A stretch of 64,000 bases of DNA from Verpa conica. Taxonomy: Eukaryota > Ascomycota > Pezizomycetes > Pezizales > Morchellaceae. Below the pieces are notes generated by a model. The model was not told where the DNA came from, did no database searches, and saw only the letters and a program-made list of their open reading frames with translations. The stretch covers positions 2,294,001 to 2,358,000 of the forward strand of contig JAUFSD010000002.1 of assembly GCA_033030425.1 (NCBI GenBank), read 5' to 3'. The translations under genes were made by a program, and so were the position numbers. Below, piece by piece: positions 12,356 to 23,371 of this stretch (position 1 is its first letter; every line of letters starts with the position of its first letter).

Positions 12356-13650
12356 CTTTTTGTTTCTTATCTTTTTTTCCTCCCTCTGGGGAAGAGCAGG
12401 AGCTTTAAGGAGGTGACAGAAGTAATACACGACAGAAAACGGTGAGATTGGTGATATTCTACTTCGTGAGAATTGAGATGGAGGCTGAGAATTATGATGA
12501 AACACTTTGTGGGGGGTCACGTGACGGCGGCTACCTCGGTTTTTTTTAATGTTTGGGTTAGTGAAAGGTTGGAGGAGCCCCTAGGCAATAGCGGGGACAC
12601 CCGATCAAAACACCAGTACCACAACACCATCTCAGCCTTTTACTCGTAATATCTGAGCAAGCGCCCTTCTTCTTCAAGAAACCAGTAAAAGTGGAACTCA
12701 GCGTACCCGACAATATACCTAGACCTCACTGGTTGATACATCAGCACTGCCGGGCTTTGATATATATACCATGGTTGCCCGAGCTCGGTCTTTATATTCA
12801 CAGTAATCATATCCGAAAATTTATACATAAGATACTAGGAGTTTATTCACCTGTAGTAATTGTGGGGCTATAAAATGGTATTTGTCATGTCTAGATATCG
12901 TATTACGCAATAAATCCGAGAACAACATGTAGCTCTGGTGAAAGGAAAGAAATAGCTATTGATTATGCGTTTAAGGGGTCATGGCAATACTTCCAAGATC
13001 AGAAACTATTGAGGCCAGTTCCTGCTACCTTAACTTATTGTCCAATTGTGGTATATATCTGCCCGTAATATATAATACATCCGGATGAATTTGAATTTTA
13101 TTAGTTTTATTGGGAAACATCAGTTATATCAGGGCTTGAGGGCGATGGCTGGCGTTTCTTGGAAACAGGAGGATCTTTGTATATAGCTAACCTCTGTAAT
13201 ATATAGTATACGCAATGAATTGGTACTTACAGCTTATTAGCCGCGTACACCACTTCGTGCCATTTTGGTCAGGCCCTGTATTTGATTTTCTTTTAGACAT
13301 AATGGCGCCTTGATTTCAATGTAGTATATTAATTAATAATGAAGTATAAGATTAAAATGGTGTTGGTCTTTCTTTAGTATATTATTATTTGGATTCCTAG
13401 TTCTTGATAGTGGAGGGGACTAGATCAGAGTCTCAATTGGAGCATCCCTTACTTTCCTAGTTCAGGTGAATAGATCCTCCTTGCTTCCGCAAATCAACTA
13501 TTGAAATGTCCCTTGCTTGTAATTGAGACTGAAAACCCATTCCCTTGATTTAAGGTGCCCAACATCTCTAAACCCCTCGGGAATGATTTTGAGTATATCA
13601 ACCCCTTTCCCTATGATATCTCGGGCATTTCAGGATCTTTAACATTTACC
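12356..13650. other. Intergenic region between divergent genes
   Basis: About 1.3 kb between the minus-strand zinc-finger gene and the plus-strand Cys-rich gene, AT-rich in its centre. It should hold both promoters. The small frames at 12640-12873 (both strands) look like chance. Confidence 0.6.
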
Positions 13651-14425
13651 ATGAAGGCCACTATTTTTTTTAATGTACTTCTTACGGTTCAGGTTTTTGC
13701 TCATGCAAACCACAATCTTCATCCGAGGTTCCCAGGAATGCCAGAGTACGTCTATTCCCTCCCTAGTCGAATAAATGAAAATACTAATAAGAAGAAATAG
13801 CAATAACAACCCAGAGCCATCTGAAAAAAATCTTGTAAAGCAGGAGCCTGGTCTCGTTCCAGAACTTATGACTCGTGCTATATTGCCTGAGGGGCTGGGG
13901 AGTACGTTCTGCCCGCGAGGGACAGGATTTTGCGGGTCAAGGGGTATGTTCTGCTCCTTTCATCTTCACCATACACTAACGGTTTCCCTTAGATGCCTGT
14001 TGTAGTATGGGTGGAGTCTGCTGTCCTAGTGGTGGCTGCTGTAACGAGCCTGGAACTGGCTGCTTCCCAGATAAAGATGGGCGGACACTCTGCTGTAAGG
14101 TTACTACGGAGAAGCTCTGTACGAGCAAGACTTGTATCCCAAAGAATTCGGTCTGTTGTAAGGATGGCAGCTATGTAGGTTCTCTCGGTAGTTATTTTTA
14201 TAGAATGGTGCTGATATATGATATATAGTGTCCGGCGGGGAGTTACTGTGTTAAGAGTGGTTGTGTAAGTCTCCCCTTTCGTGTCCTTTAATTTATTTTG
14301 AGGGGGTTACTGACTTTGAGTAGTGTAAGGCTGGTGCAATCTGTAGTCGAAAGACGGGCGCGAAGTCAAGTGGGTTTGATACGAGGGCTGTTGAACCACA
14401 GAAGATTAAGGCACCTCCTGTGTAG
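13651..14425 (+). CDS. Secreted cysteine-rich (granulin-like) protein, five exons
   Basis: Exons 13651-13745, 13801-13943, 13993-14174, 14229-14264 and 14324-14425 give 185 residues. All four introns are 49-59 nt with good signals: donors GTACGT, GTATGT, GTAGGT and GTAAGT, and branch sites CTAAT, CTAAC, CTGAT and CTGAC. Each junction preserves frame. The protein starts MKATIFFNVLLTVQVFAHA, a clear signal peptide. A Pro/Glu-rich linker follows, then a domain with about 20 cysteines, many as CC pairs (DACC, GVCC, GGCC, TLCC, SVCC), ending in a basic tail. This layout matches fungal granulin-like or Cys-knot secreted proteins. It probably acts outside the cell as a disulfide-stabilised protein; the function is unknown. 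A frame opening further upstream (13555) is rejected because the signal peptide begins at 13651. Confidence 0.85.
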
Positions 14426-15551
14426 ACACTTAGCGAACACGGTCATGGTTATGGCGTACGGTGAAGTTTGAAATAGTAGGTAAAGCTACATGAATATTGA
14501 GTACTGGTATTAGGGTTTTGGTGTATTAATCTAGTCCAAATTTTTATTTTAAGCCTTCCTTCACGGTCACGTACAATAATCTACTTCTAGTAGTGTAAAG
14601 TTCTATAATATACCATATCCCAAAGTATCTAGGATTCAATGGCTTTCATGAGGGCGCACCAAGAATGCATATATGAGATTGGGACTCGAGCTGTATCATT
14701 GACATACTTGTAGTAGTTAATTCTTCCTAAGTAAAACATCCTATATATTAGCTACGTAAATATATGTACATGTATCTGCCTAATATCTAACGTGGCTGGA
14801 GCTCAAAATCCATCAGTCACAAAAATGTGTTCCCGATAACCCATAAAGATAATATTTGATTATATCAATCATTAACGGGACAAGGAAGAGTTCACATATA
14901 ATTTCCCAAGACTTTAGTACTACATGCATGTAGGTAGGAGGTGCATGTTGTATATCAAAGTACATACCCCCACTAGCACAGAAATCGAGATATTATTTTG
15001 AGAGAAGTTTGACCCATAGTGCTAGAAAACTAAAAAGTCATCTAGTTCTTTAGTGTTCTCTCCTCAAGAGCATTTTAGCGGGTTCTTATTTAACTATTCA
15101 CGGTCTGTGAAAAATATCTAAAAGGTTGAAGTTTTGGTCAAGGCATTCCTCATGTAGGATCACTGAGATCCAGCCATGACATCACGCATGGTATTAGACC
15201 TATATGACGTTAACATTGACCTACATAGCAACAGCCGATGACGACAACATTCGGCTCCCAGAGTCTGCTTGGGGTTCTATCTAGCGCTCCAAAAGCCTAG
15301 TGCGGGGAAGGCTTTCCCGAGCATGATTCTCCATATGGGAATCAAACTCCAATAGAAAGTAATAATCCAACCTAATCTCATGGCACCAGTGGCGTATCTA
15401 CCATAATCAAACTATCCTCCATAGGTCAGGATGATGACCACTTGTATCTTTCCGCGGAGAGGTAAGTAGCTAGAGGTTATAAGTTCTATCAAGAGTCTGG
15501 GAACCCTAGAATCTATAAAACGCATTACGCGAACTTCAAAACCTGTCACAA
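14426..15551. other. Intergenic AT-rich stretch
   Basis: No gene seen. It includes palindromic runs such as TACATGTA (about 14765) and TACATGCATGTA (about 14924). The final 100 bases before 15552 should hold the promoter of the next gene. Confidence 0.55.
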
Positions 15552-16059
15552 ATGCTCAGAAATACTGCCCAAAAATTCCAAATTAGTGCTTCTTTAAAGT
15601 CTTTTGTTACAATTCCTCAATCAGCTACTTTTACTATGTCTTCCCGCAAGCTCGCTGGCAGCGACAATCCAATCCACAGGGCTGCTGATAAGATTGGCGA
15701 GAAGGTGCCTTCAAAGCCTGAGGTAAATTATCTAGATTAATTCTCACCAAGGCCAATCTTTTCTAACAGAGCTCCTAGGACCCGTCCGTCCTCTCTTCTG
15801 GAGGCGCTATTGGCAAACAATTTAACCGTAATATAATCTATCCTCAATAGTATTTTGAAGATTCTCTGGGGCTAATGTATGAACAGCCGATGGAGCTATT
15901 GGTCAACTAGGCGAAAAGATCGGAGGCCCTTTTTCTTCTAAGGGTGCTATCGGAAGTCAGTTTGATGCCGCGCAAGGTGGGATTGCTGGCACCGTCGAAA
16001 AGGCTGTTGATGGCCCTAGTCAGGGGAAACCAGGACAATCGATGGGGAAGAGTAAATAG
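15552..16059 (+). CDS. GAIG-repeat stress-type (LEA-like) protein, possible mitochondrial leader
   Basis: Exons 15552-15722, 15779-15827 and 15887-16059 give 130 residues. Introns are 56 nt (GTAAAT ... CTAAC ... CCTAG) and 59 nt (GTAATA ... CTAAT ... ACAG). In intron 1 the nearer CAG is too close to the branch site, and only the later AG keeps the frame. The mature part (from Met29, MSSRKLAGSDNPIHRAADK) has glycine-rich repeats: GGAIGKQFN, DGAIGQLGEKIGGPFS and KGAIGSQFD. They resemble small hydrophilic, stress-induced fungal proteins. Residues 1-28 are Arg/Lys/Ser-rich with no acidic residue, like a mitochondrial targeting peptide. Two in-frame ATGs (15552, 15636) could therefore give two locations. 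The role is inferred from composition only. Confidence 0.8.
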
Positions 16060-17540
16060 GCTGCTGGTAATTTAGTGGACTTACCGTATTATTATTCACT
16101 CAATCGTGGGTTTGAGTTATAGATAGTTAGCATTACACTTTGATAGCTTCAACTAGCTTGAAAATAGATATGCATCCACACTGAATTTAATCTTTTCTAA
16201 GATTTATTCGAAAAGCTGACTATACAACTTACTTAATTAACCAAAGGTTTCTATGCAGCATCATCTCCTATATTAAAATAGATGGACTATATAGTTTACC
16301 CTTAGTTGTGATCCGTTGATTCTAGACACATGCCGCTACGTTTTTATTTTATTATAATCGCCTTATTCATAATCCGTCACTCGTCGCTTACTCTCAATAG
16401 TACAGACTGAAGCTAGGATTAAAATTACGCTTGAACAAGAAGTTATACGTTACTTAAAGAAAATTAACCAAAATAGTATATTAGTCATATACCGTAAGTC
16501 GAGCGGGATCTAGATGAGCGGGGTAGGTACTTCACCAGCTAGGCTACGTACATAATCGGGGCGCATTTATACTCCCCTGCTCTCTATAACTACTACACAG
16601 TCGTAAAGAGATGGCTACATTGATTAAACAATAAGAATCCTAGATTCACAATGTCAGTTTGCATATAAGTTGGAGTAGAGTATGGGGCGATCACATTTGC
16701 CGTTTACATCTTCGGGGAGGCGGTTGTTGCAGTCGCATGATGTGAGGATATATATGCTGGGATATGGAGGTGCTGTAATGACCTATGGGTACGAAGAGAC
16801 TACGTTGCCCTTTTTTGATATTTTCTTCACATGCCTTATTGGGACTTCTAAGTAAGGCATTTAAAGTACGTTGGATTGAGGGCTACACCCCCTACCTCAT
16901 CAAAAGTGACTTTTACCAGGTTTCCATTGGTCTCCCGGGGTATTTTTATTATGCAGTGGATAAAGATAGCTAGTAACCGACCTGCGAATTATATTAACCC
17001 ATCTATTTTGCGACTTTATTCTTCCCAGAGCCTTGTTATATTGAATATTATATCTATATTATACTAAAGGGAATTCCCTAAAGGCTTTAGCTCCTCCACG
17101 CCCACTGTCTAGTAAGTTTTGTATAATTTTACGGAACTTCCCGGCCACAATTTGTGTTAACTACCGCCCCTAATTAACGGTAGCCAATAAAGTTACTGTA
17201 CGTAGCCTCCATAATTTACAAATTAAAGGGAAAAACCTGATATCACCAAAATAGTGCACCCGGTGTTAGAGATAAATTAACCCTGGAAACCGTCACCTAT
17301 ACCGGCCATGTTCATCCCCACAGATTTATTTTCACTTTGTCATAGCCTAAGTAAGCCACTATTATCTCGGCAACTATCGCAGCTATCACCTCCGAACGTA
17401 GTGACCTCCGGCCAGTGTTTACCCCACCTAAATCTCCATCATTCTTAAAACCATATAAACTAACCAAAACATTACCACACATAGTAGTCTAAATCCAAGT
17501 AGCCATCCGTGCGCCAAGGCCCTAGCGGTAATTAATAGTA
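16060..17540. other. Intergenic AT-rich stretch
   Basis: No gene supported. Frames at 16785-17067 are short and featureless, and stop codons are dense in all frames. Confidence 0.6.
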
Positions 17541-17752
17541 TTTTTAGGGACAAAAATAACCGCAGTCATACCCCAATTCCAACCCCAACTAGGCACTACA
17601 ATAACAATTAATAAGAATAGAAAACTGAACAATAAACGAAATAAAGTGTTAATTTATATACTACCAACTTATATAATGGAGAAAGTTTTATGTTTATGTG
17701 GAGCTAGCTCCTGGTTGTCATGTGGGGGGCGGTTATTTATGTCTTCCGACAA
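17541..17752. mobile_element. Short degenerate relative of the TIR/MITE element
   Basis: The left end (17541-17562) contains GGGACAAAAATAACCG. The right end (17730-17752) is its imperfect inverted copy, CGGTTATTTATGTC followed by diverged bases ending in CAA. TA flanks both sides (17539-17540 and 17753-17754). The 212-bp element shares its core end sequence with the 8831-9385 element, but is shorter and its ends have drifted. No coding capacity. Confidence 0.65.
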
Positions 17753-19180
17753 TAGTGCCCACATTTCGGATACACTCAAGCAACAAAATCCTACTTAATT
17801 GCGTCTCTACCCCTGGAAGAACCAATAAAACCAATATTTGAGTTCCTTGATAATGGTAATAGCTAGTCTTGTGTCACTCTTTCAAAACGCCTTAGGCGCT
17901 ATATATATGCGTGTACATATGTATGAAGAACATTTAAAAGCAACCAATCACCGAAATATAGTATATAAACGTAATGAAAGAGCAGGCATGACACGTAGTA
18001 AAAAAAATTTATTTCCCACTTAGGAATAAATAAAGGGGTTTACTTATGATAAATTCATTCATTCATTCATTCAAATAAAGGGGTTTTCTCGTAACCGCCA
18101 CATCTAGCTAGTGAAGCTGCATGTAGACAAACAATATCATGTGAGTAGTCTTGGCGTAAAATAAGCCGAAAATATATAACTAATAATACATTAACAAAAT
18201 TAATCTATAGAAGGTTTTATAGCTGAGCAAGTGATCTTCTTGGCGTTTGAATTATATACATATATAATTATATTATATTATGCTATTAATTGTAAAGATT
18301 CAAGAATTAGAAATAAAGACTAGTGTGCTCGAGCGGCAGCCTTGTGGACCACACCGGTAAAGATGTGAAGAATACCATTTAGCGATGCGGTTAGGTGCAC
18401 TGGCTTTTCGTTAATTAACTAGAGATGAGATTCTACCATTCTATCACCATGTACTAATTATACGATGCTCATGTGGGTATTGCCCTGTAAGGTGAACTTG
18501 TGCTGGTAGGTGAAGCAGTTTCACAAAAAAAGAGATATATGTACTTTAGTTCCGAGTATTTAGTGCATGAAGTCTGAGAATTAAAAGATTGGCATTTTAG
18601 TTTTCAACGAGTGAGATTAAATAATGTAAATGCCGAGCCGCTATAGTACAAACTACATCAGACGGGAAATCTGGCTCAAACTTCGCTGAAGACTAGTGAG
18701 TGAGACTTAGTGCTTTTCCAGAAGTATATTTACCCGCTGCTCTCTCCCAAACATAAATTTAACCATCCTTTTCAACCCATTGTTTTCTCAAATCCCCCTC
18801 ATCTTGTACCTGCTTCCCTACTCAGCAACCTTCATCACTGATACTTCGAGCAACCTAAACTTCTAAAAAATCCTATAACTGAAATCGGCCGCCTTAGGGA
18901 TGGAGTCCCCCTTGAAACATAACCCGGCAGCCTGTGATCCAGCGGTAAATTTACCTAATCACTACTACTCTTCCACCCTCGATTTATCATGATTAATCGA
19001 TCAATCACTCATCTTCAAAGAGAGAACTGACCATTCCATCAGGTACTCTATTGGGACTGGGAAAGAACTAAAATATTAAATCGTCCCCCAGGGCCAGAGC
19101 TTTCTGGAAGGTTTATAAAAACCCAGCCAGGTCTCGGGCCTCTTGAGCAGCCCCCGTGGGATAAACCAGTATACTCTTCT
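17753..19180. other. Intergenic AT-rich stretch with simple repeats
   Basis: No gene supported. It holds the ATTC repeat described separately, a very AT-rich block near 18250-18290, and a TATA-like TTTATAAAA at about 19111 that may serve the acidic-protein gene downstream. Confidence 0.5.
18028..18086. repeat. 14-bp direct repeats with an (ATTC)5 microsatellite
   Basis: AAATAAAGGGGTTT occurs at 18028-18041 and again at 18073-18086. Five perfect ATTC copies (18053-18072) directly abut the second copy. Confidence 0.9.
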
Positions 19181-19212
19181 ATCCTATATTAATATCATCC
19201 TATATTAATATC
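19181..19212. repeat. Perfect 16-bp tandem duplication
   Basis: ATCCTATATTAATATC occurs twice head to tail, just upstream of the first possible ATG (19219) of the acidic-protein gene. Confidence 0.95.
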
Positions 19213-19265
19213 ATCATTATGAATAAGCCCAAGAAACCACTGACTCTTACATCTAGTATTTCCAG

Positions 19266-21980
19266 CGTCCTGGGAAGTCGAGAGTAGGTACATTAAGACG
19301 TGCCAATGCATTTGCTGAGGATGAAAAGTCCCTGGTCATTACTTCTGGTCCTGACCAAAAGCCTTCCTATACTAAAGCAATCCTAGATGGAGATGACGTA
19401 GGTCCTATTTTCCTTGATTCTTAGAGGCACTATTGCCCCAAGGCTTAAAATTATATGCTAAGTATAAAGCCTGGTACAGCCAACACCCTCCAGTACTAAG
19501 CTTAAATTTCCAGAAACACTCTACTCCCAAAAAAAGCGTAAATTTATTGAAGATATGTGTAATAAATTCGTCAAAAGTATCCAAAACTTGGATAAGGGTG
19601 AGCCTGGTGAACTAGTTGATTTCAGTTCAATCTTAGAGAACCACTGGACCGAACTTGCGGAATTTTATTGGGAACAGGTCTCTACAATTAGGGTGCTAGG
19701 TCAAGGGACAGACCCTCCTTTAAATTTCAAGGAAGACCTACCCACAAACCTCTCGCACCCATTACCTACGGATACGGGCTTTCATTTAGAAGACTCCAAG
19801 GTCTGCTCTCTTATTTTCTTACGGCTAATGGTCTTGGTTTTTTCCCTATTGAAATCATTTGTTTTTCTTGGGCCCATACTACATAGACATATTTTTACCC
19901 CAACCAGTTATGACTAATACCTATACTTGAATAGGATCACTCTAGCCCTCCGTTAAAGCTTGAAACGGGGATGAGTTCCCGCCTCCTCTTAAAATCTGAA
20001 GCGAGTCACCTTGTAACGGAAGACTCTAAATCCCCGAAAGAAAAGACTAGTGTGAAAGATGCGGCTACTTCCTATATGCCCTGTAAGATGAATAGTACAA
20101 AAGAGGCCTATTTCATGAATAAGGAAAGTTTCAAGCCTATTTCCTTGGAAAGAATCGACGACGCATCAATAGTAAGTATCTCTCCTGAGACAAAGGTCGC
20201 CAAAACGGAGCCAGCTAAAGTCAACTTTGATGGAGCACAGATGAAGGAGTTTTACGATAGCTTTGAAACCACCCCTAGAACTATTAAAGGAGTGCATAAG
20301 TCAACCGGAGAAGTAAGCAACGGATGCTCGGCTAATACTGGCTCCTCGGAGCCTATTGTGGCTTCAATAAATACTATTCAGTATAAAGACTTTATGCCTA
20401 TTGGTATTTTTCATGATAAAGAGCATTTCAAGGGTCCATATACGGATAATAATAATGCAGATTCCTATAAAATCACCGACCTAGTCAACGATCAAACCAT
20501 GGCTAAATTCCCGATAGAGACTGAGCTTAAGACTTTTATAGAAACTACCCAGCCTAAAATTATAGAAGAGGTCAATATCGAAAGCTCAAATGAAACACAT
20601 ACCAGGCTCAATCCACACACACCCCATATCGAAAGTAGAATAATGAAGTCCGAAAAAATGAATTTGGATGTCAGCGATATTTCGAAAGATGACGGGGGGG
20701 GAAGGATATTAAAACTCAAGGACCCCGAACTAGATATCGAGGCTATCACTAAAAGAAACTTTGAAGAGTCTTATTTTTTCATGGAAGATCAATCGAACAG
20801 CGATAAGGAAAATATGCACATATCCGACTCAAACGAAATTAGCAATAAGATTTCGGATCCGACAATAGAAGACCTAGATTTCTTTGATAGCAGTGACATA
20901 TCATCTGGGGCCGATCCCTCAACTGATATTATTTACGATACAGCTGCTTGTATCCCCGAAGAAATAGCACCCGTGGAAGCTAAGATCGCCCCATATCCCT
21001 TCAATCAAGAAAAGTTGCTTACCCAGGACCAAATCAAGTCACAAAAGGTAGAAAAAGAAAAAGAAACTTTGGACTTAGCCCTGGGCAAACCCCTACCATG
21101 TGATAGCAATGATTCTTTCTCAGTTTCCAGTGACTCCTCACTATCAATCAGCTCAACTAAGGATGGGCTTAAAAAGCTACAGATAGAAGTCACAAGCCAT
21201 TTGGAAAGAACAGAGAGGATAGGGGGGAAGTTCTTTGCAAGATGGGTTGATGAGTTTGGGGTTAAAAGGGAAAAGTGGGAAGAACTCGATGATCAATCTA
21301 TTACAGAACCTACACCAGGGGAGGGTGGATTAAAGAAAAATGAGGATTATGAAGTCGAATCTGGAGATGATAGTGAAGATAATGAAATCTCGGAGGATGA
21401 TGAGATTAAAGAAATTCTAGCACGTATACACGAATCTGAGAAAAAGGAAGCAACGACTAGTGATGTTGCTAAAACAGATAATGATGATCCTGGGGATGAG
21501 AGTATGGGTTCTGAAATTACCGAATCTGAAGGGTTTTCAAGTCATGAAGAAAGAGGTAATGAAGAGGCTGATGATAATGATGAGGGGGATGATAATGAAG
21601 AGGGGGATGATAATGAAGAGGAGGATGATAATGAAGAGGAGGATGATAATGAAGAGGAAGACACAAGTAATGTAAATGATTTAAAGGCCTTTGAACTGGT
21701 ATTTGAGAAAGAGCTTAGTGTTGTCAATGAAGAGGAGGATGAAGAACATAATTGGGGTAACAGTAGCAATGATGGGGGTGATGAGGATGGAGGGACTGGC
21801 GATAAAGTGGGGAGCGAGCTTGGAGAGCCCATCATTCTTACCAAGACTGACCATGGTAATAGGAAAGATTGTAAGGAGGAAGAAGACGTAGATATAGGAG
21901 GGTTTTCTGGCTTTGAAAAAGAGCTCGCTGAAAAAGAAGCTAGAATGGAAGGACTAAATGAGAAGACTAAAGAAACTTGA
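19266..21980 (+). CDS. Large acidic low-complexity protein, 5' end unresolved
   Basis: Three exons join in frame: 19266-19397, 19480-19800 and 19935-21980, at least 832 residues. Introns are 82 nt (GTAGGT ... TACAG) and 134 nt (GTCTGC ... GACTAATAC ... ATAG). I do not recognise a family. The middle exon encodes a charged helical segment (KKRKFIEDMCNKFVKSI). The long exon is Ser/Thr/Glu-rich. Near its C-terminal third it has an ordered-looking patch with IGGKFFARWVDEFGVKREKW, followed by strongly acidic DDNEE repeats. The start is unclear. The best ATG, at 19219 (MNKPKKPLTLTSS), lies in a frame one base off from exon 1, so either an upstream exon exists (a TTTCCAG acceptor ends at 19265) or a frameshift has occurred. 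The intact 2-kb exon argues against a dead gene. Confidence 0.55.
21569..21660 (+). repeat. 18-nt tandem repeats encoding (E/G)DDNEE
   Basis: About five copies of an 18-nt unit with core GATGATAATGAAGAG lie inside the acidic-protein exon. Units differ by single bases (GGG/GAG), suggesting recent slippage expansion of an acidic tract. Confidence 0.85.
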
Positions 21981-22855
21981 GATTAAGGCGACTCTAACGT
22001 ATCCGAGGCACCTTTAGGCTCTAGTGACACTAACCTCGGATAATACTAGGACGGTCTGGAAATTAATGTTTGTTTTACGTTAAAGTTTAAAATAGGGTCT
22101 GTTTTTTGTTTTCTCAGAAGTTGGTTGCTTTAGTCTTAATAGTAATGTTCTATGAGACAAATAATCATCGAATACACAAATCTCGAACCTTGCCCCTCCT
22201 AGACACAATATATTAGAGAGAGTAGTAGCCTGTATGGTGAGGACCTAGCGCATATATTCTCCGTATCCTGTAAGTGACTAGGTATTATGGTCTGTTAGAA
22301 ATATATATATCGTTAGAGATAATACTCATACGATATCACTCGGTTGACTTTAACTAACTACTCTTTTTGAGCAACTAAGAAGCCAAGAGATAGCTTACAT
22401 AATGAAATTAATAGCTGAGGTATTCTAGAATACGCGCAAAACTCGAAGCATAGGACCCAATCATGATATCAAGCATATAATACCCGAAAAGAAGGGTGGC
22501 GACTAGGGTTCTGGTCTATTTGGTAGGGCCGAGGAGTGAGGAAATGACGTAAATATTGCGCGGTCGAGACTGTGCAACCCCACTCTACTGAAATGGTGGA
22601 TCGAGATTCGTGACGAAAATTGAGATTCTGGGGAATTCAAACCCGAATCTCTTGACTATAAAAGCAAAGTGATCTCGGCCAGGATGCCTAGACGTCACCC
22701 CCCGTGATCCTATGGTGATCATTCTTACAACGAGATCGAAATCCTTCACCTCATAAAAAATCTATATTATTTCCTCTTTGAAGTGTCACTCCCTCTTCAC
22801 TCTTCACTAAAGACTCCTGGAGGAAAAATACACCTTACATCTGCCCAACAGCTTT
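21981..22855. other. Intergenic region with tRNA-like A/B box remnant
   Basis: No protein gene. On the minus strand, 22681-22672 reads TGGCCGAGAT (A-box-like) and 22644-22630 reads GGGTTTGAATTCCCC (B-box-like). They are about 27 bases apart, as in a tRNA, but the acceptor stem does not pair, so it is not a functional tRNA. The last 100 bases are CT-rich leader for the next gene. Confidence 0.4.
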
Positions 22856-23371
22856 ATGAAAGTCCACAGATCAGTTCTCTCCGGAGTTAGCAGACGCAGT
22901 CCGGCTACATATCGCTATAGGCATATACCTTCTGACCGCGCAACAAAAACATTTATTGAAAGTGTGAAGCATAAAAGACCGATGTCAAGTTCAGGAGCTA
23001 CCTCGGCGCCGTCGCAGGTTAAGGGTCATGCAGTGTGGATCAAAGGTGCCGTGAACGTAAGTAGTTATATTTACACCCACTCCCAAGCTATTAAAGCTAA
23101 TACTTTACAATGGCAGGAAATGGTCGGTCGGATTTCAGGTTCCGAAAGCTGGACAAACTCTGGCAAGGCGGACCAGGCTCACGCAGTCGCTGAGATGAGG
23201 GCAGCAAAGGCTGAAGGGGATACAAAGCTGGGTCTAGAAAACCGTGGGCCGGCCGTATTAAAGGCTGAAGGGAAGATGGAGGGTGCGGCGGGGATGATGT
23301 TGGGGTGTCAGGGTATGAAGGAAAGGGGACAGGAGAAATGTGAGACTTCTCAAAGAAGAAAGTCCACGTGA
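22856..23371 (+). CDS. CsbD/Hmp1-like stress protein, two exons
   Basis: Exons 22856-23056 and 23117-23371 give 151 residues. The 60-nt intron is textbook (GTAAGT ... GCTAATAC ... GGCAG); because 60 is divisible by three the frame also reads through unspliced, but that would insert 20 unrelated residues. The body follows the layout of fungal mismatch/cruciform-DNA recognition proteins (Hmp1) of the CsbD superfamily. It runs from Met43 (MSSSGATSAPSQVKGHAVW) through a G-S-x-S-W-x-x-S-G-K motif and an Ala/Lys repeat (AEMRAAKAEGD) to Gly-rich helices (EGKMEGAAGMMLG). Residues 1-42 are Arg-rich with few acids and could target mitochondria; Met43 (22982) is an alternative start. The biochemical role in this family is poorly defined. 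Confidence 0.8.
   Translation: MKVHRSVLSGVSRRSPATYRYRHIPSDRATKTFIESVKHKRPMSSSGATSAPSQVKGHAVWIKGAVNVSSYIYTHSQAIKANTLQWQEMVGRISGSESWTNSGKADQAHAVAEMRAAKAEGDTKLGLENRGPAVLKAEGKMEGAAGMMLGCQGMKERGQEKCETSQRRKST

Noticed and set aside
21542..21844. Ser-rich minus-strand frame
   Set aside because: Antisense mirror of the acidic DDNEE repeats.
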